Assembly (NCBI RefSeq): GCF_014202935.1
Contig: NZ_JACHHX010000001.1
Span: forward strand, 247,353 to 311,352
Length of the DNA: 64,000 nucleotides
DNA from: Rehaibacterium terrae
GTDB lineage: Bacteria > Pseudomonadota > Gammaproteobacteria > Xanthomonadales > Xanthomonadaceae
Direction: 5' to 3'
Positions 48,538 through 56,910 of this stretch are shown in pieces (the stretch's first letter is position 1; each line of letters begins with the position of its first letter). The position numbers and the translations under genes were made by a program. The notes under the pieces are model-generated. The model was given only the letters and a program-made list of their open reading frames with translations, had not been told where the DNA came from and searched no databases.

Positions 48538-50427
48538 TCAGCGCAGTCCGTCGCTGATCGCCGTGATCAACGAGCCCGCCGCATCGTCGCCGCTGAAGTC
48601 CCACAGGAATACGCCGCCCAGGCCCTGCACTCTTGCGTAGGTGGTCTTTTCGGCCAGGGTCTGCGGGTCGTCGAAGCTCCAGAAGGTCTTGCCGTCGTAA
48701 GTCCAGCTGGCCCGAGAATACGGGTCGACGAACCGCGGTGCGTTGCGCGCGGCCAGCACCCGATAGCTCTCGACGCCGCTACCCAGGCTGCCCGGCGCGG
48801 GCTTGCCGTTCTGGTACAGGCCGTTGTTGATGTTCTTCACCTCGGTCCAGCCGCGGCCGTAGGAGGCCACGCCGAGATTCAGCTTGGCGGCCGGCACGCC
48901 GCGTGCCAGCAGTGCCTCGACCGCGTCATTGCTGTTGTAGAGCTTCGCGTCGCCGGTGGAGGGGTCGTTCGGCGAGTCGAACAGCGCCGAATGGAAATTG
49001 GTGCGCGACTCCCAGCTGCCGTGGAAGTCGTAGCTCATCAGGTTGATGAAGTCGACGTGCTGCTGGTACTGCCCCGGGTCGGTGACACGGATCTTGTCGA
49101 TGCCGGCGCCGACCGCGGCGCTGAGCAGCAGGCCCGGGCGCACCGCGTCGAGCTGGCGGCGGAACTCGGCCAGCAGGGCGGTGAAGTTGGCGCTGTCCTC
49201 GGCACTGCCGCAGCTCAGGCCGCAGGCGGCCGGATATTCCCAATCGATGTCGAAGCCGTCGAACACCCCGGCCGCGGCGCCGGGACCGCCGGCATGATCG
49301 AACAGCGGCAGGTTGCCGTGGATGTAGGCGTCGATGCAGGAAGCGACGAAAGCCTCGCGGTTCTCCGGCCGCGCCGCCTCGGCGAAGCCGCGCGACCAGG
49401 TCCAGCCGCCCAGCGAGATCATCACCTTCAGGTGCGGGTGCCGGGCCTTGAGCTTCTTGAGCTGGTTCCAGTGGCCACGCAATGGCTGGTTCCAGACGTC
49501 GCCCTTGCCGTCGACGCTCTCGGCGGCGCTGTAGGTGCGCGAGTAGTCGGCGTACGCATCGCCGCCTTCGCCGGTGTCCGGGTTGGTGGCCTTGAGCACG
49601 CCCAGCTCGCAGCGGTTGTCGCGGACGTTGCCGAAGGCGTAGATGAGGTGGGTCAGGCGCGAGGCGGCGCCGCTGCTATCCAGATCCTTCACCCGGTAGC
49701 CCTGGGTGTAGATGCCCCACTGGGTGAAGTAGCCGACCACGCGCGCCGGCTCGCCACTGTCGCCGCCGGCCCTGGCGGTGCGCACCGAGATGGCGGGGCT
49801 CAGCGCCGAGGTGTTGCCGGCGTGGTCGCGCGCGCGCACCGCATAGCTGTAGGCGGTGTCGGCGCTCAGGCCGCTGTCGGTGTAGCCGGTCGAGGCGGGC
49901 GAGGCGACCTTGACGCCATCGCGGAACACGTCGTAGCCGGCCACGCCGCTGCCGCCGGCCTCGTCGCTGGAGGCGTTCCAGCTGAGCGAGATGCTGCTCG
50001 TGGTCTGGCCGTTGGGCGCCAGCCCGGTGGGCACGCTGGGCGGGGTCGTGTCGGTTTTGGCGTTGACGGTGATGACGACCGGTGCCGATCGGCCGGTGGC
50101 CTTGGCATTGTCGGTCGCCACCACGGTGAGCGAGTACTCGCCGGCCGGCACGCCGCGCCACACCAGCCGCCAGGGGGCCTTGCTGACGCGGCCGAGCAGG
50201 GTCGTGCCCTGGTAGAAGTCCACGCGCGAAATCCGGCCGTCGCTGTCGTGGGCATCGGCTTCGATGGCGATGTCGGCGCCGGCGTCGAACTGCGCGCCGC
50301 CCCCCGGGGTGACGATGACCGCGGTCGGCGGCTGGTTGCTGGCGCCGGGGCGCCCCTGTGCGAAGGCGAGCACGGGCAGGGCCAGCAGCAGGCCGGACAG
50401 GGTGAGGGTCTTGAAGGAAATGCGCAC
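48538..50427 (-). CDS. Secreted GH18 chitinase with Ig-like and fibronectin III domains
   Basis: The protein has 629 residues from GTG 50427. A signal peptide (LSGLLLALPVLAFAQG) is cleaved near residue 24. An Ig-like domain follows (about 33-120, VIVTPGGGAQFDAGADIAIE), then a fibronectin type III domain (about 130-215, PPSVPTGLAPNGQTTSSISL), then a GH18 TIM barrel (about 225-629). The catalytic motif is DGFDIDWEYP with proton donor E397 and the DxxDxDxE acids D390, D393 and D395; MISLGGWTWS and LMSYDFHGSWE are also GH18 hallmarks. It should hydrolyse chitin outside the cell. No dedicated chitin-binding domain of family 5/12 is seen. A GTG start and weak ribosome site suggest modest expression. 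Confidence 0.93.
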   Translation of the reverse strand: MRISFKTLTLSGLLLALPVLAFAQGRPGASNQPPTAVIVTPGGGAQFDAGADIAIEADAHDSDGRISRVDFYQGTTLLGRVSKAPWRLVWRGVPAGEYSLTVVATDNAKATGRSAPVVITVNAKTDTTPPSVPTGLAPNGQTTSSISLSWNASSDEAGGSGVAGYDVFRDGVKVASPASTGYTDSGLSADTAYSYAVRARDHAGNTSALSPAISVRTARAGGDSGEPARVVGYFTQWGIYTQGYRVKDLDSSGAASRLTHLIYAFGNVRDNRCELGVLKATNPDTGEGGDAYADYSRTYSAAESVDGKGDVWNQPLRGHWNQLKKLKARHPHLKVMISLGGWTWSRGFAEAARPENREAFVASCIDAYIHGNLPLFDHAGGPGAAAGVFDGFDIDWEYPAACGLSCGSAEDSANFTALLAEFRRQLDAVRPGLLLSAAVGAGIDKIRVTDPGQYQQHVDFINLMSYDFHGSWESRTNFHSALFDSPNDPSTGDAKLYNSNDAVEALLARGVPAAKLNLGVASYGRGWTEVKNINNGLYQNGKPAPGSLGSGVESYRVLAARNAPRFVDPYSRASWTYDGKTFWSFDDPQTLAEKTTYARVQGLGGVFLWDFSGDDAAGSLITAISDGLR

Positions 50428-50768
50428 GTCTGGAATCCCGTGGGGTGCCGGTTGCGGTCCGGGCCGCGATGCGCTGTCGGCCGTCGGCCGGCAGCGGCTG
50501 GCAGGCAGTCTCCGAACGGGAGTGGGGCGAAGTTGCTGATCGCGTCACAAAGTGTGCATGGCGGGCGCCCGGCATTGTCCGAAATGTGAGGCGAATCGCG
50601 GGTTTGGCCGGGCAGGTGACTCGCCCGGCAGCGCTCGGCCGCGCTGCCGGGCGCCGCTCGGGATGCGGGCCCGGTGCCGGGGGCGCTCGGCGGGTAGCGC
50701 AGGATGGTCGCGGGTGGAGTAGCATCCGGGACTTTGTCCGCCACCACCCGCCACGAGGCGCCGCGCCC
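50428..50768. other. 341-base divergent intergenic region, chitinase / YfcC-type carrier
   Basis: No coding signal. It must contain both divergent promoters. The only symmetric words I see are CACAAAGTGTG (50546-50556) and GC-rich short palindromes. A CRP/Clp-type TGTGA-N6-TCACA site, which would be expected for a chitinase in this group of bacteria, is not evident. Confidence 0.5.
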
Positions 50769-52148
50769 ATGTCGAAACGTTTCCACGTCCCGCATACGCT
50801 CGTCCTGCTGTTCCTGATCATGATCCTGGCGCTGGCGGCGACCTGGGTGCTGCCGCAGGGCAGCTTCCAGATGGCGCCCAACGAGCAGGGCCGGATGATG
50901 GTGGTGCCGGGCAGCTACAGCGTGCACGCGGAGCGGGTCTGGCTGTCGCCGGCGGTGTTGTTCACCGCGGTGCCGCGCGCCCTGGCCGACGCGCAGGCGA
51001 TCATCTTCTTCCTGCTGATCGTCGGCGGCGCCATTGCCGTGCTGCGCGCCACCGGCATGATCGACGCCGTGCTCGGCTGGCTGCTGCGCCGCATCGGCCA
51101 CAATCCGGCCCTGCTGATCGTGTTCGGCACCGCCGCCTTCGCGGCCGGCTCGGCCACCTTCGGGGTCTCGACCGAATACATCCCGTTCGCGGTGGTGCTG
51201 ATCTCGCTGTGCGTGGCGATGCGGCTGGATGCGATGACCGCCATGGGCATCATGATCTGCGGCTACGGCGTCGGTTACGGCGTGGCCTGGATGAACCCGT
51301 ACACGGTGATCGTCGCCCAGGGCATCGCCGAGTTGCCGCCCACCTCTGGCTGGGGTTACCGGCTGGCGTTGTTCGTGCCCTTCGTCGCGGTGGCCGCGCA
51401 TCACGTCTGGCGCTACTCGCGGCGCGTGGCGGCCGACCCCTCGGCGAGCCTGGTCGCCGATCTCGACGACCCCCGCCACAGCGCGCTACCGGAATACCCG
51501 TCGCTGGATCGGCGCCGGCTCGCGGTGGCCCTGGTCACCCTGGCCGGCCTGGTGGCGATGGTCTATGGCATCTCGCAGCATGGCTGGTACCTCAACCAGC
51601 TCGGCGCGGTCTGGCTGGCGGTCGCCGTGATTGCCGGCCTGATCGGCGGCCTTAGCCTGGACGAGATGGCCAAGCGCTTCACCAACGGCGCGATCGAGCT
51701 GGCGGCGGTGGCGCTGCTGGTCGGCTTTGCCCGCTCGATCGCGCTGATCCTGGAGGATGGGCAGGTGCTGCACACCATCGTCCATGGCGCCTCGATTCCG
51801 CTGGGCTGGGTGGGTGCCGAGCTGTCAGCGGTCGGCATGCTGCTGATGCAGACGCTGATGAACTTCTTCATCCCGTCGGGTTCGGGTCAGGCCTTCGCGA
51901 CCATGCCGATCATGGCGCCGCTGGCCGACGTGGTCGGCATCGAACGGCAGGTCGCCGTGCTGGCGTTCCAGTTCGGCGACGGGCTGTCGAACATCATCCT
52001 GCCGACCAACATCGTGCTGATGGCGATCCTGGGCGCGGCCGGCATCCCGTTCGACCGCTGGTTCCGCTTCGTCTGGCCGCTGATGCTCAAGCTGCTGGTG
52101 CTGGCCGCGGCGGCACTGGTGGTCGCGGTCTGGATCGGCTACAGCTGA
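50769..52148 (+). CDS. YfcC-family membrane carrier (DcuC superfamily)
   Basis: A 459-residue integral membrane protein with about 12 helices, starting MSKRFHVPHTLVLLFLIMI. The first periplasmic loop (LPQGSFQMAPNEQGRMMVVPGSY), FGVSTEYIPFAVVLISL and the C-terminal NFFIPSGSGQAFATMPIMAP re-entrant motif are hallmarks of the YfcC/ArcD-like branch of the C4-dicarboxylate carrier family. Substrates of this branch are thought to be amino acids, peptides or dicarboxylates; none can be assigned here. It converges with a creatininase-family hydrolase, 54 bases apart. Confidence 0.85.
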   Translation: MSKRFHVPHTLVLLFLIMILALAATWVLPQGSFQMAPNEQGRMMVVPGSYSVHAERVWLSPAVLFTAVPRALADAQAIIFFLLIVGGAIAVLRATGMIDAVLGWLLRRIGHNPALLIVFGTAAFAAGSATFGVSTEYIPFAVVLISLCVAMRLDAMTAMGIMICGYGVGYGVAWMNPYTVIVAQGIAELPPTSGWGYRLALFVPFVAVAAHHVWRYSRRVAADPSASLVADLDDPRHSALPEYPSLDRRRLAVALVTLAGLVAMVYGISQHGWYLNQLGAVWLAVAVIAGLIGGLSLDEMAKRFTNGAIELAAVALLVGFARSIALILEDGQVLHTIVHGASIPLGWVGAELSAVGMLLMQTLMNFFIPSGSGQAFATMPIMAPLADVVGIERQVAVLAFQFGDGLSNIILPTNIVLMAILGAAGIPFDRWFRFVWPLMLKLLVLAAAALVVAVWIGYS

Positions 52149-52202
52149 GCGAGGGTCCGCCGGCACGCCGTGGCGCGGGCCGGGTTCGGATGGCTTCCGC
52201 GC

Positions 52203-52943
52203 TCAGCGTGCGAGGAAGGCGGTGTAGTCCTCGATGGTGTCCTCGACGCTGGCCTCGAACAGGCGTCGACCGGCTTCGACACTGGCCAGCATCGGGTTGG
52301 AGCCGATGCGGCCGTCGGGGAACACGCGGCGATAGTCCTCCGCATCGCGGAAATTCCCGGTCGGCGCGCGCGCGGGCTGCATCGCGACCCGTTTCGCGGC
52401 CTGCGGGTAGGCGTGCCAGGTCAGCGAGATTTCCGACGGCGTGGCGTGGCTGCCCTCGTCGCCGGCGAACAGTTCGCGCGAGACCTCGCCGACCCGCCGG
52501 CCCTGGTACCAGTTGGCCAGCTTCAGGTGCAACGGCGAGCCCGGCGCGCCGGCCAGACTGTTCTCGGCGTAGATCTCGGCGAACGCCGCCTGCACCGTGG
52601 CGACATTGCCACCGTGGCCGTTGAAGAAATAGATGTGGCGGAAGCCCGTGCGCGCCAGCGACTGCACCATGTCGCGGATCACCGCGATCAGCGTGCTCGG
52701 CCGCAGCGTGATCGAGCCGGGAAAGGCGAGGTGGTGCTGGGCCATGCCGACGTTGATGGTCGGCGCCACCAGCACGTCGATGCGCTCGGCCACGCCGTTG
52801 GCGACGATCTCCGGACACAGCGCGTCGGTGCCGATCAGGCCGTTGGGGCCGTGCTGCTCGGTGGAGCCGATCGGCACGATGATGCCGGTGGAGCGGGTCA
52901 GGTAGGCCTCGACCTCGGGCCAGGTGGACAGTTGCAGGCGCAT
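52203..52943 (-). CDS. Creatininase-family metal-dependent amidohydrolase
   Basis: A 246-residue protein from ATG 52943 (MRLQLSTWPEVEAYL). The metal ligands of the fold are visible: Glu and His in PIGSTEQHGPN, Asp in IGTDALCPEI, His in GMAQHHLAFPG, and Glu in GDEGSHATPSEIS, with the FNGHGGN loop. Members include creatinine amidohydrolase, mycofactocin MftE and riboflavin-pathway ArfB enzymes; the neighbourhood gives no hint for any of these. The role is therefore a cyclic amide or formamide hydrolase of unknown substrate. Codons upstream of 52943 stay open but look non-coding. Confidence 0.87.
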   Translation of the reverse strand: MRLQLSTWPEVEAYLTRSTGIIVPIGSTEQHGPNGLIGTDALCPEIVANGVAERIDVLVAPTINVGMAQHHLAFPGSITLRPSTLIAVIRDMVQSLARTGFRHIYFFNGHGGNVATVQAAFAEIYAENSLAGAPGSPLHLKLANWYQGRRVGEVSRELFAGDEGSHATPSEISLTWHAYPQAAKRVAMQPARAPTGNFRDAEDYRRVFPDGRIGSNPMLASVEAGRRLFEASVEDTIEDYTAFLAR

Positions 52944-53144
52944 GCGCGGATCCGTGCAGGAGGCAGGAGTGGGGAGGATGCACCAATCCGCAGGCCGGCG
53001 GGGCTGCCGTAGTCCCCACCGGGGCGGGATCGAGTTCTCCTGCAAGGCCCATCCCGGGTCGGGTTCGCGGCGGTGCCCGTGCGCTATCGGGCTGCGGGTC
53101 CGCCCCCTGTCCGCGCCTGTCAACGGGGGCTGCACGGTCCCTCG

Positions 53145-53152
53145 TGTACCAT
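53145..53152 (+). promoter_or_regulatory. Possible -10 of the antiporter operon
   Basis: TGTACCAT, with hexamer TACCAT, lies 30 bases before the mnhE-like ATG, similar to the candidate at gyrA. The -35 region is weak, so this is only a suggestion. Confidence 0.3.
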
Positions 53153-53181
53153 CGAAGCGGAGCTGACACGCGGAGGTCGCA

Positions 53182-53694
53182 ATGACGACCGGACGTTCGC
53201 CGTCGGCCGGCCGGGGTCGCAGCCTGTGGGCGGTGCAGACGCTGTGCCTGCTGCTGCTGGTGTGGCTGGCTCTCGATGGCGCGCAAAATCTGTGGGTGGG
53301 GCTGGTCTTCGCCGCGCTCGGTGCGCTGGCTGGCGCTTGGCTGGCACCAGGCGAGCTGTATCGGTGGCGGCCGTGGCGTCTTCCGGGTTTCTGCCTCTAC
53401 TTCCTGCGCGAGTCGTTGCGCGGCGGCATCGATGTCGCCTGGCGCGCGCTGCATCCACGCTTGCCGATCAAGCCATGCTTCGAGCGCTTCGTACTCGACC
53501 TGCCTGCCGGCTTGCCGCGCACGTTGATGGTGAGCACGGTCAGCCTGCTGCCGGGCACGCTCAGTGTCAGCATCGACGACGACGGAGCGTTGCGCGTGCA
53601 CGCGCTGATGCCGGGTGCGTTTGCCGGCGTGCCGGAACTCCAGCGGCGCATTCATCGGCTGTTCTCGCTCGACGGCCGCGCTGGGGGATCGTGA
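53182..53694 (+). CDS. mnhE: Mrp/Mbh antiporter subunit E (MnhE/MbhA)
   Basis: A 170-residue membrane protein with two to three N-terminal helices (LWAVQTLCLLLLVWLALDG and GLVFAALGALAGAWL) and a soluble C-terminal part containing LPRTLMVSTVSLLPGTLSV and the DDDGALRVHAL strand, which are diagnostic of MnhE. A good Shine-Dalgarno (GGAGGT) precedes the ATG. It opens an eight-gene operon in which every junction overlaps: its stop TGA shares one base with the next ATG. In Mrp complexes MnhE is structural and stabilises the cation-translocating part. Confidence 0.92.
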   Translation: MTTGRSPSAGRGRSLWAVQTLCLLLLVWLALDGAQNLWVGLVFAALGALAGAWLAPGELYRWRPWRLPGFCLYFLRESLRGGIDVAWRALHPRLPIKPCFERFVLDLPAGLPRTLMVSTVSLLPGTLSVSIDDDGALRVHALMPGAFAGVPELQRRIHRLFSLDGRAGGS

Positions 53695-53963
53695 TGGAGA
53701 GCCTGCTGCCGGCTGCGATCGCGTTTCTCGCGCTCAACCTGGCCGCCGGACTGGTGCGGGTGGTGCGCGGGCCGCGTGCGGCCGACCGGATGCTGGCGGT
53801 GCTGCTGTTCGGCAGCACGACGGTGGCAATCCTGCTGCTGATGGCGGCCTGGCTCGAGGTGCCGGCGCTGCGCGACGTGGCACTGCTGCTGGTGCTGCTG
53901 GCGACGATCCTGAGCGTGGCATTCGTCGGGCTTCCTGCGCGACGTGGAGGACGTGACGGGTGA
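53694..53963 (+). CDS. mnhF: Mrp/Mbh antiporter subunit F (MnhF/MbhB)
   Basis: An 89-residue protein with three hydrophobic helices and the family motif VRVVRGPRAADRMLA between the first and second. The third helix contains LRDVALLLVLLATILSVAFVG. The start overlaps the mnhE stop by one base; the stop overlaps the next start (GTGA). Small subunits F and G lie beside MnhA/D-type channels in the complex and line the proposed sodium path. Confidence 0.93.
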   Translation: MESLLPAAIAFLALNLAAGLVRVVRGPRAADRMLAVLLFGSTTVAILLLMAAWLEVPALRDVALLLVLLATILSVAFVGLPARRGGRDG

Positions 53964-54253
53964 GCGCAGCCGAACTGGTGGCAGTGCTGTCGCTGTTGGC
54001 CGGTTGCGGCTTCTATTTCGCCGGTACGGTCGGGCTGCTGCGGTTTCCGGATACCTTCTCGCGCCTGCATGCGCTGACCAAGGCCGACAACCTCGGGCTG
54101 CTGCTGGTCTGCGTCGCGCTCGCGCTGCACGCGGCATCACTGCGCGTAGCCTTCCTGCTCACCGTGGTCTGGCTGCTGGCGCAACTGGCCGCCACCGTCT
54201 CGGCGCACCTGATCGCGCGTCGTGCCGAACATGACCTGGAGAAGGACGGGTGA
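53960..54253 (+). CDS. mnhG: Mrp/Mbh antiporter subunit G (MnhG/MbhC)
   Basis: A 97-residue protein from GTG 53960, with three helices and the MnhG signature FAGTVGLLRFPDTFSRLHALTKADNLG (quoted here by its ends: FAGTVGLLRF and DTFSRLHA). It overlaps mnhF and the next gene by 4 bases each, both through GTGA. Confidence 0.93.
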   Translation: MSAAELVAVLSLLAGCGFYFAGTVGLLRFPDTFSRLHALTKADNLGLLLVCVALALHAASLRVAFLLTVVWLLAQLAATVSAHLIARRAEHDLEKDG

Positions 54254-55164
54254 GCCTGGCGATCGACCTGCTGCTTGCGCTCGGCCTGCTGTGGCTTGGC
54301 TGGCAGGTGGTGGCCGGGCGCACGCCGTTCCGCTCGATCGTGATGTTCGCCGCGTTCGGTGTGCTGATGGCGGTGGTGTGGGCACGCCTGGGCTCGCCCG
54401 ACCTGGCGCTGGCCGAAGCGGCGATCGGCGCCGGCCTCACCGGCGCGATGCTGCTGCTGACCTGGCGACGGATGCTGGAGATGGCGCCGGAGCGCGCTGG
54501 CCAGCGGTTGTTGCGGCCGTCCCGGCTGGCCGCGCCGGTGGGTGTGTTGTGCGCGATGCTGGTGCTCGGCCTGGGCTGGACGCTGGCGCAGCTGCCCGAA
54601 CCGCAGAGCAGTGCCGGGGGTGACGCGCTGGCGGCGCTGGACGGCACCGGGGTCGGCAATCCGGTCACTGCGGTCTTGTTGCTGTTCCGCGGCTACGACA
54701 CGTTGCTGGAAATGGTCGTGCTGCTGGCGGCCTGGGTTGGCGTGTGCATCGTGCAGCCGATAGTGCGGCCAGCGCGGCCGCAGCCGCCGGAGCGGGTGGC
54801 GCTGCTCGATGCGCTGCTGGCCATGGTCGTGCCAAGTGCGGTGCTGGTCGGCGGTTACCTGCTGCATGCCGGCGGGCAGGCGCCGGGCGGCGCTTTCCAG
54901 GCCGGGGCGGTGCTGGCGGCGACGGGTGTGCTGCTGGCCTTGTGCGGACGGTTGGCGCCGCTGCATGAACCGCTGCCGCTGCAGCGCCTGATGCTGGTAC
55001 TCGGCGTGGCAGTGTTCTCGGTGACCGGATTGGCCAGCGAGCCGGCGTTTGCGTTGACCGGCATGTGGGCGGTCTACACGATCGAAGCAGCCCTGACCGT
55101 CTCGATCGCGATCACGCTGGTGCTGCTGTTCCTCTCTTCCGGCGGCGTGCGGCGGAGGCGGTGA
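54250..55164 (+). CDS. Fusion of DUF4040 (MbhD), MbhE-like and MnhB (MbhF) subunits
   Basis: A 304-residue protein from GTG 54250 with three recognisable parts. Residues 1-75 are DUF4040 (FRSIVMFAAFGVLMAVVWA, GSPDLALAEAAIGAGLT), which in Mrp is the C-terminal part of MnhA and in archaeal Mbh is the separate MbhD. Residues about 90-170 carry the MbhE/MnhA-C motif (FRGYDTLLEMVVLLAAW from F146). Residues about 180-300 are MnhB, with YLLHAGGQAPGGAFQAGAVL (H206) and EPAFALTGMWAVYTIEAALT. In known Mrp systems these parts are MnhA-C and MnhB; here they are joined and cut off from any MnhA body. Overlaps both neighbours. Confidence 0.85.
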   Translation: MSLAIDLLLALGLLWLGWQVVAGRTPFRSIVMFAAFGVLMAVVWARLGSPDLALAEAAIGAGLTGAMLLLTWRRMLEMAPERAGQRLLRPSRLAAPVGVLCAMLVLGLGWTLAQLPEPQSSAGGDALAALDGTGVGNPVTAVLLLFRGYDTLLEMVVLLAAWVGVCIVQPIVRPARPQPPERVALLDALLAMVVPSAVLVGGYLLHAGGQAPGGAFQAGAVLAATGVLLALCGRLAPLHEPLPLQRLMLVLGVAVFSVTGLASEPAFALTGMWAVYTIEAALTVSIAITLVLLFLSSGGVRRRR

Positions 55165-55484
55165 TGGAGCCCGTGGCGCTGGTCTATCTGATCGCCGCCG
55201 CCGCCCTCACCGGGCTGGGCGTATACGGTGTGCTGGTCGCGGGCCATCTTCTGCGCAAACTTCTTGCGTTGAACCTGCTCGGCGGCGCGGTGTTTCTGCT
55301 GCTGGTGTCGCAAGGACGGCGGGTGACCGAGCTGCTCGATCCGGTGCCGCAGGCGATGGTGCTGACCGGCATCGTGGTGACGGTATCGGCGACCGCCTTC
55401 GCGCTGGCGCTGCTGCTGGCCCTGTACCGGCGCAGCGGACATGCCGACCTCGACATGGACGACGAGGAGGGCGATGGCGGCTGA
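55164..55484 (+). CDS. mnhC: Mrp/Mbh antiporter subunit C (MnhC/MbhG, NuoK-like)
   Basis: A 106-residue three-helix NuoK-like protein. Helix 2 reads LLRKLLALNLLGGAVFLLLV, close to the MbhG version, in which the NuoK glutamate is replaced by Asn. Helix 3 has PVPQAMVLTGIVVTVSATAFAL, typical of MnhC. The C-terminus is strongly acidic (DLDMDDEEGDGG). The start shares a base with the previous stop, and the end overlaps the next gene by 11 bases. Confidence 0.92.
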   Translation: MEPVALVYLIAAAALTGLGVYGVLVAGHLLRKLLALNLLGGAVFLLLVSQGRRVTELLDPVPQAMVLTGIVVTVSATAFALALLLALYRRSGHADLDMDDEEGDGG

Positions 55485-56910
55485 TGCCCTGCTCGCGCCG
55501 GTGTTCCTGCCACTGGCGGGCGCCATCGTGGCCGTGCTGATGCCGGCGCGTGGCGGGCGCGTCGCCGCGCTGGTGGTGGCGCTGCTGGTGCCGCTGGCGT
55601 TGTGGCCCTTGAGCAGGCTCGTGTCCGAGACCGGCGGGGCAGGGGTGGCGGTGGCCGGACTGGCCGCGCCGTTGGGCATCGAACTGTATGCCGATGGCCT
55701 GAGCCTGTTGCTGCTGTGGCTGGTGGCGTTGGTGATGCTGGCCGCGACCGCCCATGCGGCCGTCGGCCCCGGTAGCGAGCGTGCGTCCCGCGCCTTCTGG
55801 CCGGCCTGGATGATCCTGTACGCCGGCCTGAACGCGGTGCTCGTCTCGGCCGACCTGTTCAATCTTTATGTCAGCCTGGAATTGCTCACGCTGGCCGCGG
55901 TGGCGCTGGTGGCCAGCCGCGGGGAAACCGGCGCGCTGCGTGGAGCGATGCGCTACCTGCTGGTGGCGATGCTGGCCTCGCTGGTCTACCTGCTCGGCGT
56001 CGCCCTGGTGTACGCGGCGACCGGCACGCTGGATCTGCGCCTGGCCGGTCTGCGGCTGGGCGAGGGTGGCGTCGCGACGGCTGCGCTGGCGCTGATGACC
56101 CTGGGCCTGCTGCTCAAGTCGGCGATCTTCCCGCTGCATGGCTGGCTGCCGCCGGCGCACGCGAGCGCGCCAGGCCCGGTCAGTGCAGTCCTGTCGGGCC
56201 TGGTGGTGAAGGCGTCGCTGTACCTGCTGTACCGGCTGTGGTTCGAGATGCGGCCTCTGCCGCCGGCATCGGCCGGCACGCTGCTGGCGGTGCTGGGACT
56301 TTGTGCGGTGCTGTACGGCTCGCTGCTGGCGTTGGCGCAGCGCCGGCTCAAGCAATTGGTGGCGTATTCGACCGTGGCCCAGCTCGGCTACGCAATGCTG
56401 GTGTTCGCGCTGCCGGTGGCGGCGGCCTGGCAGGGTACGGTGCTGCACTTGCTCAGCCACGGGCTGGCCAAGGCGGCGATGTTCCTGGCCGCGGCCAACC
56501 TGATCCTGCGCCACGGCGGCGACCACTTCGGGCACTTGCCGGGCAGTGATGCTCGGATGCCGGTCAGCGTGTTCGCCTTCGGTCTGGCCGGCGTGAGTCT
56601 GATGGGGTTGCCGCCCAGCGGGGGCTTCCTCGTCAAGTGGCAGCTCCTCGTCGCAGCCTGGGAGCACCAGGCCTGGCCCTGGGTCGTGACGCTCCTGCTT
56701 GGCAGCCTGTTCGCGGCGGCGTATCTGTTCCGCGTGTTGGCGCTGATGTTCTCGCAGCCACGGCCCGACAGGCCTGCGCCGTCCGGTGTGAAGCCATCGG
56801 TCGTGGCCGAATACGCGGCGCTCGTGCTGGCGCTGCTGGCGATCGCGATGGGTTTCGCCTCGGCGCCTGTCCTGGCCGTGTTGCGTGTGCCGCTGGGGAT
56901 GGGGCCATGA
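55474..56910 (+). CDS. MnhD/NuoM-type antiporter-like subunit, first of three
   Basis: A 478-residue polytopic protein (about 14 helices) of the NuoL/M/N-MnhA/D family. ATG 55474 follows GAGGAGG at good distance inside the end of mnhC. The proton-channel residues are present: E136 in LYVSLELLTL (helix 5), K215 in LLKSAIFPLHGWLP (helix 7) and K246 in LVVKASLYLLYR (helix 8). The PLHGWLP and RLKQLVAYSTVAQLGY motifs are standard. It is probably the true MnhD/MbhH position in the operon, since the gene order up to here is E-F-G-(MbhD-MbhE-B)-C-D. Confidence 0.9.
   Translation: MAADALLAPVFLPLAGAIVAVLMPARGGRVAALVVALLVPLALWPLSRLVSETGGAGVAVAGLAAPLGIELYADGLSLLLLWLVALVMLAATAHAAVGPGSERASRAFWPAWMILYAGLNAVLVSADLFNLYVSLELLTLAAVALVASRGETGALRGAMRYLLVAMLASLVYLLGVALVYAATGTLDLRLAGLRLGEGGVATAALALMTLGLLLKSAIFPLHGWLPPAHASAPGPVSAVLSGLVVKASLYLLYRLWFEMRPLPPASAGTLLAVLGLCAVLYGSLLALAQRRLKQLVAYSTVAQLGYAMLVFALPVAAAWQGTVLHLLSHGLAKAAMFLAAANLILRHGGDHFGHLPGSDARMPVSVFAFGLAGVSLMGLPPSGGFLVKWQLLVAAWEHQAWPWVVTLLLGSLFAAAYLFRVLALMFSQPRPDRPAPSGVKPSVVAEYAALVLALLAIAMGFASAPVLAVLRVPLGMGP

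Noticed and set aside
50541..50560. Possible CRP/Clp site in the chitinase promoter region
   Set aside because: TCACAAAGTGTG has the half-sites in the wrong order and spacing for TGTGA-N6-TCACA.
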